A stretch of DNA of 64,000 nucleotides. Source: Sulfurimonas sp. (GTDB lineage Bacteria > Campylobacterota > Campylobacteria > Campylobacterales > Sulfurimonadaceae). Below the pieces are notes generated by a model, which worked only from the letters and a program-made list of their open reading frames with translations, made no database searches and had not been told where the DNA came from. The DNA is taken from the NCBI GenBank assembly GCA_030949825.1, contig JAUZSC010000019.1, forward strand, positions 44,751 through 108,750. The letters run 5' to 3'. Each line of letters opens with the position of its first letter. The stretch's first letter is position 1. Made by a program: the position numbers and the translations under genes. Below, piece after piece: positions 1 through 10,041 of the stretch.

Positions 1-645
1 GAGGAAGATCCGTATAGAATTATTTCTGAGGTTAAAAAAGCCTCACCCTCAAAAGGTGTTATCCGTGAAAACTTTGATCCTTTAGCAATCGCTCAGGCAT
101 ATGAGCGAGGTGGAGCAAGCGCTATTTCTATCTTAACGGAGCCTCACTTCTTTGAGGGTTCTCTTGATTATTTAGGAGGTATTAGGCGTTATGTTGGAAT
201 TCCTCTTTTGAGAAAAGATTTTATTGTATCAAAATACCAAGTATTAGAAGCTACTGTTCATGGTGCCGATTTTATTCTTTTAATTGCAGCAGCGCTTAGT
301 AAAAAAGAGTTAAAAGAATTACTAGGATACACACGACACCTAGGGATGGAAGCACTTGTAGAAGTTCATGATAAAACAGACTTAACTAAGGCTATCTATG
401 CTGGAAGTGATATTATAGGGATAAACCATAGGAACCTTCAAACATTTGAGATGAATATGAATTTATGTTACGAGCTTATCCCTTTGATACCTAATGGAAA
501 AATTATTGTAGCTGAGAGTGGAATTTATGAACATGGCCAGTTAGAAGATTTAAGTAAAGCAGGTGTAGATGCTTTCTTAGTAGGGGAATCTTTAATGCGA
601 ACTGATGATGAAGAATCAGCACTTCGAACACTTAAAAATGGTTAA
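1..645 (+). CDS. trpC: Indole-3-glycerol phosphate synthase, 3' part
   Basis: Closes the indole ring in tryptophan synthesis, converting CdRP to indole-3-glycerol phosphate in the cytoplasm. The reading frame is open from base 1, so the 5' end lies outside the window; the TTG at 208 is internal. Visible family motifs are [10 protein letters not shown] near the start, [23 protein letters not shown] and AESGI followed by a phosphate-binding VGESLM. About 214 residues of the usual 255-265 are present, so roughly 45 N-terminal residues are missing. It ends in a hairpin shared with the convergent GatB/YqeY gene. No other trp gene is visible, so an operon cannot be judged. Identification is secure. 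Confidence 0.95.
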   Translation, partial: EEDPYRIISEVKKASPSKGVIRENFDPLAIAQAYERGGASAISILTEPHFFEGSLDYLGGIRRYVGIPLLRKDFIVSKYQVLEATVHGADFILLIAAALSKKELKELLGYTRHLGMEALVEVHDKTDLTKAIYAGSDIIGINHRNLQTFEMNMNLCYELIPLIPNGKIIVAESGIYEHGQLEDLSKAGVDAFLVGESLMRTDDEESALRTLKNG

Positions 646-670
646 AAAGTTATCCTAATAACTTTTTAAC
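641..670. terminator. Bidirectional hairpin between trpC and the GatB/YqeY gene
   Basis: A perfect 13-bp stem (gttaaaaagttat at 641-653, its complement at 658-670) with a 4-nt loop. It overlaps both convergent stop regions. The A/T-rich arms give a T-rich tract on either strand, so it could end both transcripts. Confidence 0.6.
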
Positions 671-1092
671 ACACTCGCTAATTCTTTTTCCATCAACGCG
701 CCCAGCTAATTCTTTTGTTGCAATACCCATCACTCTTCCAATATCTTTTAAACTTGTAGCACCCACTTTGATGATGATATCGTGTATTAAAAATGATAAT
801 TCTTCATTGTCTAGTTGCGCAGGTAGATAGGGTGTATATATTTCTATTTCATCGAGTTCAATTTGTAGTAAGTCTTCGCGTCCTGCATCTTTGTATTGCG
901 TCGCTGCATCATTTCTTCTTTTAACCTGTGTTTGAATTATTTTTATAATATCTGCATCACTTAATTCTCTTCTCTCATCCACTTCTATTTGTTTAAATGC
1001 GGCAGTAAGAAGACGCAGTGCATCTCTTTTTTTGTTTGTTTTGCTTTCATTGCATTTTTTACATCTTGGTTGATTATTTCTCTTAACGACAT
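650..1092 (-). CDS. GatB/YqeY domain-containing protein (frameshift near the N-terminus)
   Basis: A stand-alone GatB/YqeY-family protein of about 147 residues, related to the tRNA-binding tail domain of the amidotransferase GatB; its exact role is not settled. Family features are KRDALRLLTAAFKQIEVDERREL, LPAQLD and GRVMGIATKELAGRVDGKRISECVKKLL at the C-terminus. The natural N-terminus (MSLREIINQDVKNAMKAKQ) starts at an ATG at 1092 and is one frame away from the rest. The break is at a T7 run (1027-1033); eight bases would restore the frame. A TTG at 1096 gives an open frame with an unnatural N-terminus, which I reject. A one-base sequencing deletion is likely. Confidence 0.85.
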
Positions 1093-1109
1093 TCAAATCC
1101 TTTTTTTAA

Positions 1110-1125
1110 TGGAACTATTTTTGCT
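1110..1125 (+). promoter_or_regulatory. Sigma54 (RpoN) promoter upstream of flgH
   Basis: TGGAACTATTTTTGCT has the sigma54 -24 GG and -12 GC elements separated by exactly ten bases (consensus TGGCAC-N5-TTGCA/T). It lies about 38 bp upstream of the flgH ATG. Flagellar basal-body, rod and hook genes of Campylobacterota are commonly RpoN-dependent, so position and gene agree. Confidence 0.7.
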
Positions 1126-1163
1126 AGTATTATAGCAAACAATAATGATAAAAAAGAGACAAT

Positions 1164-1886
1164 ATGATAAAACAATTACTTAGCTTATTTATTAGTTTAT
1201 ATATGCTTCTTGTATTTACTGGATGCACCGCAGGTTTAACAGACCCTGAGATAGATTTTGAGCCACCTGTATATGTTGAGCAGATGCCAGCGATGGAAGA
1301 AAGACAGGACTTTGCAGCAACTGGAAGTATATTTGGTCAAGGAGACAACCCTTTGTTTTCAGATCATAAGGCGATGCATGTGCATGATATAGTTCGTGTT
1401 GTTATATCTGAAACAGCTAAAAGTTCAAGCGTAGCAGCAAAGGCTTTGAGCGAAACAGATACATCTGCCTTAGGTGGGGGTACATTTACAGCAGGTGGAA
1501 CTAGCGGTACACTAGCTCAGTACACAAATAAACTTAATAACTTGACAAACATTGGTTTTACAGCAAATAGTACTAGTAATTTTGCCGGTTCAGGTAGTGC
1601 TACAAAAGATGCGTCATTTACGACTACTGTTTCAGCAAGAATCGTGAAAGTTTTAAGTAATGGAAACTATTTTATAGTAGGAAAGCGTGAGTTACTCATA
1701 GATAAACAAAAACAAATAATTCAAATAAGTGGTGTCATACGCCCTTATGACATAGATCAATTCAATAAAATTGATTCAGCTCAAATGAGTGAAGCAAAGA
1801 TTTCATATGTAACTGAGGGAGATGTTGATCGCACGAGTGAACAAGGCTGGGGGACTAAAATTGTACAATCTGTTTGGCCGTTTTAG
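1164..1886 (+). CDS. flgH: Flagellar L-ring protein FlgH
   Basis: Forms the outer-membrane L-ring, the bushing around the flagellar rod. The N-terminus is a lipoprotein signal with lipobox LVFTGC, Cys at residue 21. The mature part has the family pattern GSIFGQGDNPLFSDHKAMHVHDIVRVVI, a Ser/Thr/Gly-rich centre, then FTTTVSARIVKVLSNGNYFIVGKRELLIDKQKQIIQISGVIRPYDI. The 240-residue length is normal. A sigma54-type promoter precedes it, pointing to control with the hook/basal-body class. The next gene starts inside its last 26 bases, so the two are probably co-transcribed. No other flagellar gene is in the window. Confidence 0.95.
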   Translation: MIKQLLSLFISLYMLLVFTGCTAGLTDPEIDFEPPVYVEQMPAMEERQDFAATGSIFGQGDNPLFSDHKAMHVHDIVRVVISETAKSSSVAAKALSETDTSALGGGTFTAGGTSGTLAQYTNKLNNLTNIGFTANSTSNFAGSGSATKDASFTTTVSARIVKVLSNGNYFIVGKRELLIDKQKQIIQISGVIRPYDIDQFNKIDSAQMSEAKISYVTEGDVDRTSEQGWGTKIVQSVWPF

Positions 1887-3282
1887 CTTTTTAGTTCTCT
1901 TAAGTGTAGCTTTCACTTTTTTAAATGCGGAGTCTTTCTCTGAGTTTAAAAAGTCACAATCAGATTTTATTGTTAAGTATCTGCATGAAGAAGACAAGCT
2001 CTTTAATCAGTACATATTATCTAACTGGGAAGAGTACTCCTCTGTTACAGCCACTCCTTTTTACACAAAAGCAAAACCAAGTAAAATACCTTCTGCGAGA
2101 AAGCTAGAACTTAAAGATAAAGGTCCACTTATACTTTTGGCAAGCCTAAACACAAGCGTAAATCAGGAAAAAATACAAAAAAAAGCAAATGAAAAAAAAG
2201 AGATAGAGTTTGATTTTTTTGGTGAAAACATAGGTTTTAATATTCCAGATGGACTCCTAGATGCAAAATTTTATCCATTGTCAAAAAAAGGAATCAGTAA
2301 CTTTTTTAATGTAGCAGTGAGTACAGAATATGAAGCACTCATAGATGAAATAAACAAATATTCACTTGCACATAACTTAAACGATTGGGGAAAATATCTA
2401 CTCATTAAAAAAATAAGTTATTATATATTTTCCAATCAAGATGAAGCGAGACTTTTACGATGGTTTATTTTCAATAAGCTAGGCTACGCAGTAAAAGCAG
2501 CCTTATCCAAAAAGCATATTATAGTAATGTATGCGAGTAAAAAAACTATTTATGCAACACCAATGTACACGCTTGATAAAAAGAATTTTTATAGCATATC
2601 AGAATATGCGAAGGCAACTAATCAAAAGCTTTTTACATATAAACAAAAATATTCAGAGGCTACTAAAAGTATTGATTTGTCTTTGACTTCTCTTCCTATT
2701 TTAGGTGAAAATCTACATACAAAACACTTGGTATTTAAACAAAATATGAAAAAATATACAATTAAATATAGATACAATAAAAACATGATTGATTTTATGG
2801 CATCTTATCCCCAAGCAGATTATGAAACATATTTTAATGCCCAAATGGATTCTCAAAGTTATGGAGATATTGTTAATGGATTGAGAAAATATATAAACGG
2901 AAAAAAATCAAGCACTGCTATAAATTTTGTCTTGCACTTTGTTCAAAATGCTTTTAAATATCAGGTCGACAATGAACAATTTGGAAGAGAAAAAGTGATG
3001 TTTGCAGATGAGACCTTGTATTATGATAAATCAGATTGTGAAGATAGAGCTATTCTTTTTGCAAAACTTGTCAAAGATATGTTTAAAATTGGAGTAGTTG
3101 GGGTAAAATATAGTAATCATATGTCTACAGCCTTGTATATTCCTCTTAAAGGTGATACAGTTAGAGTGCATTCTAAAAAATATGTTATAGCTGATCCAAC
3201 ATATATAAATGCCTCAATAGGTCAAGGAATGAGTCAATATAAATCAAAACGACCAAAAGAATTTATATTTTTGCAAAAATAA
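1861..3282 (+). CDS. Transglutaminase-like (cysteine-protease fold) exported protein
   Basis: A protein of about 473 residues with an N-terminal signal segment (FSFLVLLSVAFTFLNAE) and a C-terminal transglutaminase-like core. The presumed catalytic triad is Cys in SDCEDRAILFAKLV, His in YSNHMSTALY and Asp in VIADPTY. The long middle part has no motif I recognise. I chose the TTG at 1861, with a GGGGGA eight bases upstream and the signal peptide directly after it; an ATG at 1822 in the same frame would add 13 residues inside flgH. It may be a periplasmic peptidase or peptidoglycan/protein-modifying enzyme; the substrate is unknown. It overlaps flgH and is followed eleven bases later by the GGDEF-EAL gene. 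Confidence 0.75.
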   Translation: MYNLFGRFSFLVLLSVAFTFLNAESFSEFKKSQSDFIVKYLHEEDKLFNQYILSNWEEYSSVTATPFYTKAKPSKIPSARKLELKDKGPLILLASLNTSVNQEKIQKKANEKKEIEFDFFGENIGFNIPDGLLDAKFYPLSKKGISNFFNVAVSTEYEALIDEINKYSLAHNLNDWGKYLLIKKISYYIFSNQDEARLLRWFIFNKLGYAVKAALSKKHIIVMYASKKTIYATPMYTLDKKNFYSISEYAKATNQKLFTYKQKYSEATKSIDLSLTSLPILGENLHTKHLVFKQNMKKYTIKYRYNKNMIDFMASYPQADYETYFNAQMDSQSYGDIVNGLRKYINGKKSSTAINFVLHFVQNAFKYQVDNEQFGREKVMFADETLYYDKSDCEDRAILFAKLVKDMFKIGVVGVKYSNHMSTALYIPLKGDTVRVHSKKYVIADPTYINASIGQGMSQYKSKRPKEFIFLQK

Positions 3283-3292
3283 AGGATAGTGA

Positions 3293-4512
3293 GTGAATAC
3301 GATAAAAAAGTATAATTGTGCAGCCTTTAAAGCACTTTTACGAGAAGAAAAAAAAACTAAATTTAATTTTACTTAATATAGATAATTTTAGTAATATTAA
3401 TGATTCTTATGGAATAGAGTACGGTGATTTTGTTTTTACTAAAGTGCTAGAAATACTTAACACACTTTGCTCAAATAATATCGATATTTATAAACTAGAA
3501 TCGGATGAGTTTGCGCTTGTTAATCAAAATAATCTTGATATAAATACAGCAGAGGATACTGCAAAACTACTCACTTCTTTTTTTTTAATGAAACTGAAAT
3601 AGAAATTGAAGAAGATATAGAAGTTAAAATATCTTTTAGCATAGGTATTGCGGTGGGTAGAGGTATTACAGTTTTAAATCAAGTTCGTCTTGCTATAAAA
3701 GAACTTCGAGAACATACGCGCGGAACTTACATCGTTTATGATATGAAGTCTCCTTATATAAGACAAGTTCAAGATAATGTATACTGGGTCAATAAAATCC
3801 AAGAAAGTGTAACCGAAGATAAAATCGTTGCTTTTTATCAACCTATAGTAAATAACAAAACAAAAAAAATAGAAAAATACGAGTGCCTTGCGCGTATAGA
3901 TGATGATGGAGATTTTGTATCTCCTTACCATTTTATGGATGCGGCTAAAGAGACTAGAGTCCTCTCACTTATAACAAAATCAATGATAAAAAAAAGCATG
4001 TAAAACATTTTCTAAAAATAGATATTCATTTTCTATAAACATAACAAATGATGATTTACAGCTAAATTATTTAGAAGAGTACTTGCTACGAAATACAGAA
4101 ATTTTTAACATAAATCCAAATAGAGTTGTACTTGAGTTGTTAGAAGATATTCCATCTTTGGAAAAAGGAACAATTATCAAGCAATTGAATTCTCTTAAAG
4201 ACAAAGGTTTTAAGCTTTCTATCGATGATTTTGGAAGTGAGAGTTCAAACTTTTCTCGTCTTTTAGAATTTTCACCTGACTTTCTTAAAATAGACGGCTC
4301 TTTTATAAAAAAGATTTTAACAGATAAAAGAAGTCAGATTATTACAGGGGGAATTGTAAGTATTGCACATCAGATGAATATAAAAATAATAGCAGAGTAT
4401 ATTCATAGTGTGGAGGTTCAAGAAAAAATTGAGTCCTTAGAGTATTGATTATTCTCAAGGCTATTTTCATGGTGCACCAGCCCAAACTCTAAAAGAGACT
4501 GCTAATAGTTAA
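3293..4512 (+). pseudogene. GGDEF-EAL domain protein, broken by about five frameshifts
   Basis: Fragments in different frames join into one c-di-GMP-type protein of about 405 residues. It starts at a GTG (3293) with AAGGA six bases upstream (protein start VNTIKKYNCAAFKALL). Breaks lie at an A9 run (3348-3356), a T9 run (3578-3586), an A8 run (3988-3995) and near 4445; one-base changes at the runs restore the frame. The GGDEF site is degenerate (LESDEF). The EAL part keeps YECLAR, FSINIT, ELLED, SIDDFGSES, LKIDGSFI and a final YSQGYFHG, so phosphodiesterase residues are largely retained. It resembles the EAL half of the FIST protein at 22902-25403. With this many breaks it may be a true pseudogene, though homopolymer errors could explain most of them. 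Confidence 0.65.
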
Positions 4513-6039
4513 AAGCAACTTTATAAGTTGGGCTATCTTCTTCGTATGAACAGTGCGGACCAGCAAGTTTAAGTATAGCGATACAATCAGCTGATAAGTG
4601 ACGAAGAAGTAAATTTTTCCCAGCTTCTTCGTATTTTTTAGTAATCATATCTATAGCTTCGACTCCAGATGCATCCATAACACGAGCTTCTTTAAAGTCT
4701 ATAACAACTTTTAAAGGATCACTTTCAATGTCAAAATTATCTGCAAATGTTGTGGCACTTCCAAAGAAAAGAGGACCATCGAGTTCGTATACTTTTGTGC
4801 CATCTTCTTCAACATGAGACTTAGACCAAATACGAGCATGTTTCCAAGCAAAAGCAAGTGCTGAGATAATAACACCAGCAACCACGGCAATAGCTAAGTC
4901 TTCGATGATGGTGATAACTGTAACAGCAACCATAACAAAGGCATCTGTACGAGGCATTTTGTTTAGTCTAGAAAAACTCGACCACTCAAATGTGCCGATA
5001 CTTACCATAAACATAATCCCAACAAGAACAGCAACGGGAATAGCATTTAAAACACCACTTAGAGATACAACGAGTACAATAAGACCAAGAGCAGCTACAA
5101 AGGATGATAAACGCCCAATCCCACCTGATGTATAGTTAATGATACTTTGACCAATCATCGCACAACCAGCCATACCACCAAAGAAACCACAGGTAATATT
5201 TCCACTACCAAGCGCTATACATTCTTTGTTTGCAGAACCGCGTGTATTACTGAGTTCATCCAAAACAGAAAGCGTAAGGAGTGATTCTATAACACCAACC
5301 ATCGCAACAATAATTGCATACGGAAGCACTAAGAAAAATGCGTCAAGAGAAAAGAGATAGTTGGGAACAATAAAGCTCGGCATCTGTCCAGCGTACTGTT
5401 GCATATCATCTAGGCCACTGAGTAAAAGTGTATTTGTATCTGTTAAATAAACACCTAAGGTGATGACAACTATAGCGACTAAACCAGCTGGAATAGCAGT
5501 TGTAAGCTTAGGTAATAAGTACATAATAGCCATCGTCACAAATACTAAGACATACATCATATAGTTTTGACCCTCAAAAAATGTAAATTGAGCTGTCCCT
5601 ATTACGATAGCCAAACCGTTTACAAAACCATGTATTGCAGGAGTAGGAACAAGACGAATAAATTTTCCAAGCTTGAAGGCACCGATAGCTACTTGGATAA
5701 GCCCAGCTACTATGGTTGCTAAAAGTATATAATGGAGTATGCCCATAGCAATTGCATCTTTATCCAGCCCTTGTGCTGAGAGCATTCCATTTACTTCGAG
5801 TGATAAGCCAACAAGTACAACAGCAACAGAACCAGTAGCTCCTGAAATCATTCCAGGTTTACCACCGATAAGAGCGGTAATAAGTCCTAATATAAAGGCA
5901 GTATAAAGCCCAACAATAGGACTAACCCCAGCAATAACACTAAAGGCAATAGCTTAGGAACTAAGGCAACGGCTACAACGAGACCGGAGAGAATATCATT
6001 TTTAATGTTTTTTGATGTATATTTACTTAAATCAAACAA
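4502..6039 (-). CDS. SulP-family anion transporter with STAS domain (frameshift near N-terminus)
   Basis: An inner-membrane SulP/SLC26 permease, about 512 residues when repaired, for an inorganic anion such as sulfate or bicarbonate; the substrate cannot be read from sequence. The N-terminal family motif DILSGLVVAVALVPEAIAFS is split: a missing C on the plus strand near 5955 breaks the frame between VP and EAIAF. Repair restores GVSPIVGLYTAFILGLITALIGGKPGMISGATG. Multiple membrane segments follow, then a cytoplasmic STAS domain in the last ~100 residues (VVIDFKEARVMDASGVEAIDMI). The start is a TTG at 6039. It overlaps the convergent GGDEF-EAL gene by 11 bases. Confidence 0.85.
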
Positions 6040-6084
6040 TGTTTAGTACCTTTAAATTTATAGTTTTGCAAGTATAGCTAAAGA

Positions 6085-7326
6085 CTAATGAGAGTTTTCT
6101 TTTTCTCTTAGTTTGTCTTTCTTACTCTTCTTTTTCCCTTTTACTGGAGCAGGGCCTTTTTCTTTTTTTAGGAGCCGTACCTTTGAGTTCAAAGCCCTGT
6201 ATTTGTTCTCTTTTTAACTGTATATCTGAACGCTTTTCTATAAGTTTAAAATGCGCTTGAGATGCATAGTCAACAAATGAAATAGCAAGACCAGATTTTC
6301 CTGCGCGTCCTGTTCGTCCGATTCTATGTATATAGTCGGTAGGTGAGCGTGGTAAGTCAAAATTTATCACACAAGAAATATCTTCAATATCTATACCACG
6401 AGAAACAAGGTCTGTAGTAAAAAGAACTTGTATCTTTTTAGCTTTAAAAGCATCAAGTGTGCAGTTTCTTTCTTCTTGATCAAGGTCGCCATGAAAAGAT
6501 TGTGCGTTAATCCCATGCTTTTTAAATTTCATTGCTATGTTATCGGTTGCGCGTTTATTTGCCATGAAGACTAAAACTTGACCTAGTTTTTCACTCTTTA
6601 TAAGATGGCGTAAAAGAGGAGAACGGTTTTCTTGATTTACTTGGATGGCGCGTTGCACTATTGTTTGGACGGTTTGAGTTTCTTCAATGCTTACTTCAAC
6701 AGGGTTTTGCGTGATTCTTTTTGCAATCTGTAGCATCTTCTCAGGGTAGGTTGCAGAAAAAAGAAGGTTTTGTCTTTGCTCTGGAATTGCCTCAAGTATA
6801 GATTCTAGCTCCTCTGAAAATCCCATGTCTAGCATCTTATCTGCTTCATCAAGCACGAAAAACTCCACTTTTTGGAGGTTCATCTGTTTTTTACTCAGTA
6901 CATCTATAAATCTTCCCGAGGTAGCAACTAAAACATCACAACCTTGTTGAATGTCAAAAAGTTGTTCACCTATTTTATCTCCACCGATAAGACTTACTGT
7001 TTTTATCGGTTTTGTGCAAAAGTGGCTAAAGTTATCAAAAGTATCAGCAATTTGAAGTGCTAATTCTCTTGTAGGTGTTAAAACAAGAACGCGTGTTTTT
7101 GCTTTTTTTTTGTATTTCGGTTGATTTTATTTGGCTAAGTAGTTGAATAAGAGGAAGAATAAAACTAGCACTTTTACCACTTCCAGTTTGCGCTCGTGCC
7201 ATTACATCGCTTGATGCTAAAACAAGAGGAATTACTTTTTTTTTGAATAGGGGTCGGAGTGTTAAAGCCATTCTTAGAAATGGCTTTTAATATATGTTGA
7301 GAAAGTGCAAATGAAGAAAAAGACAT
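6085..7326 (-). CDS. DEAD-box RNA helicase (three homopolymer frameshifts)
   Basis: An RhlE-type ATP-dependent RNA helicase of about 413 residues. In order: N-terminal [19 protein letters not shown] (Q motif), [13 protein letters not shown] (Walker A), [23 protein letters not shown] (DEAD box), FSATYPEKM (SAT), [14 protein letters not shown] and [15 protein letters not shown], then a basic lysine-rich tail. The frame breaks at T9 (7236-7244), T9 (7103-7111) and T7 (6163-6169) on the plus strand. Removing one base from each gives a continuous protein from the ATG at 7326 to the TAG at 6085. It lies two bases from valS on the same strand. All motifs survive, so the gene is probably intact in the organism. 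Confidence 0.88.
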
Positions 7327-7328
7327 TT

Positions 7329-9989
7329 TTATTTTACTAAAGAGTTAAGTTGTTCTCTTACTTTTGTTTGTTTAGCTTGTGCATCTGATAAAAGTGTACG
7401 ATTTTTCTCTAAAATATCCTCAGGTGCGTTAGCTACAAATCTTTCATTTTTAAGCATCCCTCCAAGCTTGTCTATCTCTTTTTGTAGTTTTTCATCTTGT
7501 TTTGTAAGTTTTGTAATGATTGGAGTTAAATCTATGGAGTCGGTTGGAATAAAAGTCTCACATAGGTCAGAAATGTCACTTACAGAATTGTCTATTTTTG
7601 TTTGCGTAAACTCAAGGACTTCAACTTTTGCAAGTCTTAAGATAAATGGACGCATAGCTTCTTGGTCTGCATCTGAGATGCCATCAATCTTAACAAAGGC
7701 TTTCTCTATTTTTTGGTTCGCTAAATCAACAAGTACTTTTGCTCTACGAATAGAAACAATTGCATCCATAATAACTTCAAATTTGCGTTCTTGCTCATCT
7801 TTTTTCTTCGTTTTACTAGGATACTTCATAAGCATAATGGAATCACCATTTTCAAGCGATGTTCCTGAGAGTTCATGGTAAAGATACTCGGTAATAAAAG
7901 GCATAAAAGGGTGAAGAAGCTTCATCGCCTCTTTAAAAATAGCCCCAAGTTCAACGATAGAATCTTTGTCAGCCTTAGAAAGCTCAATTCCCCAACCACA
8001 AAATTCATTCCAGATGAATTTGTAAAGCGTAAGTGCTGCATCGTTGAATTTGTATTCGTCTAAGTAAGCACGAACTTCTTTTGTAGCTACATTTAAACGA
8101 GATGCCATGTATTTTCCAAGCTCAGTTTGGAGACAAAAGCCTTCTAAATCTGGAAATACATCTACATTCATTTGTAGGTATTTACTTGCATTGTAAAGTT
8201 TATTTGTAAAGTTTCGGTTGAGTTCAAGTTTTTCTGTACTCATACGGATATCTCTACCTTGAGCAGCAGAAACAGCAAGTGTAAAGCGTAAAATATCAGC
8301 GCTGTATTTATTTACCATATCAAGAGGGTCAATAACATTACCCTTTGATTTAGACATTTTTTGCCCATTTTCATCACGAACAAGTGCATGAAGGTAAATA
8401 TGATTAAAGGGAAGTTTTCCGTTAAAGTGCTCACCCATCATCATCATTCTTGCCACCCAAAAGAAAAGGATATCAAAACCAGTTATAAGTAAGGTATTTG
8501 GATAAAAATCTTTCATATCATTTGCTTCGTTATTCTCACCTTGGCAACCCAGGTTGTCTCTCTCTGTAGCTTCGCTACATTCACCTTGACCCCAACCTAA
8601 GGTTGAAAAAGGCCATAAAGCAGAAGAAAACCAAGTGTCTAAAACATCAGGGTCTTGTGTTAAGTTTTTAGCCCCACATTTTGGGCATGACTCTGGCATA
8701 TCTTCATCAGATGCAAACTCATGCTCACAGTCATCACAGTAAAATACTGGAATCTGATGTCCCCACCAAAGCTGACGGCTTATACACCAGTCACGAAGTT
8801 CACCCATCCAAGAGTTGTATGAGTTAATCCAATGCGGTGGAAAAAACTTAGCTTCACCAGCATTTGTTTTTGCTATGGACTTATCTGCAAGTTCTTTTTT
8901 TAAAAACCATTGTCGTGAGATATAAGGCTCAACAATGCTTTTACATCTGTAACAATGTCCAACCTGATGTTTATGATCTTCTATCTTAATCATAAAACCT
9001 TCTTCTTCAAGGCGTTTTACAATTGTCTCACGCGCTTCAAGTCTGTCAAGTCCTTTAAATTCACCGGCATATTCATTTAAAATACCTTTTTCATTAAACA
9101 CAGTAATGAACTCTAAGTCATGACGTTTACCAACTTCATAATCGTTTTGGTCGTGTGCAGGTGTTACTTTAACAACGCCCGTTCCAAAGTCCATATCAAC
9201 ATAGGTATCTGCGATTATAGTTACTTCACGCTCTAAAAGAGGGAGCTTGATTTTTTTACCAAGTAAATGGGTATAACGCTTGTCATCTGGATGCACCATA
9301 ACAGCAGTATCGCCAAAGTATGTTTCAGGTCGCGTTGTTGCTACTTCAAGAGATCCACTTCCATCAGCAAAAGGGTATTTTATATGATAAAATTTTCCAT
9401 CATGGTCTTCATGTTCAACTTCGATGTCACTTAAAGCTCCATCGTGTGTACACCAGTTTACCATGTAGTTTCCACGGACGATAAGACCTTCGTTATAAAG
9501 CTTTAAAAATGATTCTTTAACAGATTTTTGAAGTCCAGCATCCATCGTGAATCGCTCTCGTTCCCATGCAGGACTTACTCCCATATGTCGAAGTTGTGAA
9601 GTCATAATTCCAGCAGATTCTTCTTTCCAAGCCCAAACCCGTTCTAAGAACTTTTCACGACCAAGTTCTTCTTTTGTTGTACCCTCAGCTAGAAGTTGTT
9701 TCTCAACTACATTTTGTGTAGCAATCCCAGCGTGATCAGTCCCTGGCTGCCAAAGTGTTTTGTAACCATCCATACGTTTATAACGCGTTATGATATCTTG
9801 GAGTGTAAATGTAAGTGCATGACCAATGTGAAGACGACCAGTAACATTTGGAGGAGGCATCATGATAGAGAAGTTTTTTCCCTCTTCTTGTAGCGCCTTG
9901 TTAGCATCTACCTCGAAGTACTTTCTTTCTTCCCAGATTTTGTAAAATTTATTTTCTATTTTTTGTGGTTCGTAAGCTTCTGATGCCAT
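7329..9989 (-). CDS. valS: Valyl-tRNA synthetase
   Basis: Class Ia aminoacyl-tRNA synthetase, 886 residues, charging tRNA-Val. It shows the HIGH region (PPPNVTGRLHIGHA), the editing domain (ATTRPETYFGDTAVMVHP), a zinc-type Cys cluster (DCEHEF..CPKCG), the QKMSKSKGN loop, an anticodon-binding domain and a C-terminal coiled-coil arm. Between the conserved STLGW and FYPNTLLITGFDILFFWVARM segments sits an in-frame insertion of about 20 residues rich in E, N, G and C, encoded by imperfectly repeated, hairpin-forming DNA (separate entry). Two tRNA-Val genes (UAC) are in the same window. Confidence 0.97.
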   Translation of the reverse strand: MASEAYEPQKIENKFYKIWEERKYFEVDANKALQEEGKNFSIMMPPPNVTGRLHIGHALTFTLQDIITRYKRMDGYKTLWQPGTDHAGIATQNVVEKQLLAEGTTKEELGREKFLERVWAWKEESAGIMTSQLRHMGVSPAWERERFTMDAGLQKSVKESFLKLYNEGLIVRGNYMVNWCTHDGALSDIEVEHEDHDGKFYHIKYPFADGSGSLEVATTRPETYFGDTAVMVHPDDKRYTHLLGKKIKLPLLEREVTIIADTYVDMDFGTGVVKVTPAHDQNDYEVGKRHDLEFITVFNEKGILNEYAGEFKGLDRLEARETIVKRLEEEGFMIKIEDHKHQVGHCYRCKSIVEPYISRQWFLKKELADKSIAKTNAGEAKFFPPHWINSYNSWMGELRDWCISRQLWWGHQIPVFYCDDCEHEFASDEDMPESCPKCGAKNLTQDPDVLDTWFSSALWPFSTLGWGQGECSEATERDNLGCQGENNEANDMKDFYPNTLLITGFDILFFWVARMMMMGEHFNGKLPFNHIYLHALVRDENGQKMSKSKGNVIDPLDMVNKYSADILRFTLAVSAAQGRDIRMSTEKLELNRNFTNKLYNASKYLQMNVDVFPDLEGFCLQTELGKYMASRLNVATKEVRAYLDEYKFNDAALTLYKFIWNEFCGWGIELSKADKDSIVELGAIFKEAMKLLHPFMPFITEYLYHELSGTSLENGDSIMLMKYPSKTKKKDEQERKFEVIMDAIVSIRRAKVLVDLANQKIEKAFVKIDGISDADQEAMRPFILRLAKVEVLEFTQTKIDNSVSDISDLCETFIPTDSIDLTPIITKLTKQDEKLQKEIDKLGGMLKNERFVANAPEDILEKNRTLLSDAQAKQTKVREQLNSLVK
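8534..8606. repeat. Hairpin-rich repeat insertion inside valS
   Basis: Three short palindromes lie within 61 bases: CAACCCAGGTTG (8545-8556), GTAGCTTCGCTAC (8566-8578) and CAACCTAAGGTTG (8593-8605). On the valS strand the block reads as two imperfect copies of an AACCT..GGTTG..AAGGTGA..CGAAGC unit. It encodes the extra ~20 residues absent from typical ValS and keeps the frame. It looks like a small palindromic repeat element that landed or duplicated in a tolerant surface loop. Confidence 0.55.
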
Positions 9990-10041
9990 ATAATCGCCTT
10001 GATTTTTTCTTTTATTTAAACGCGATTATAGCTAAAATATT

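Noticed and set aside
1803..1997. Minus-strand 64-codon frame across the flgH end
   Set aside because: Overlaps two well-supported plus-strand genes and has no ribosome site or family motif.
3293..4512. Several separate small signalling genes
   Set aside because: The fragments line up in order along one GGDEF-EAL protein with no starts of their own; treated as one broken gene.
7236..7244. Programmed frameshifting in the DEAD-box helicase
   Set aside because: The same gene breaks at three homopolymers, and many unrelated genes show the same pattern; sequence error is simpler.
7468..7881. Plus-strand 137-codon open frame inside valS
   Set aside because: Antisense shadow of a clear valS coding region, with Ser/Phe-rich composition.
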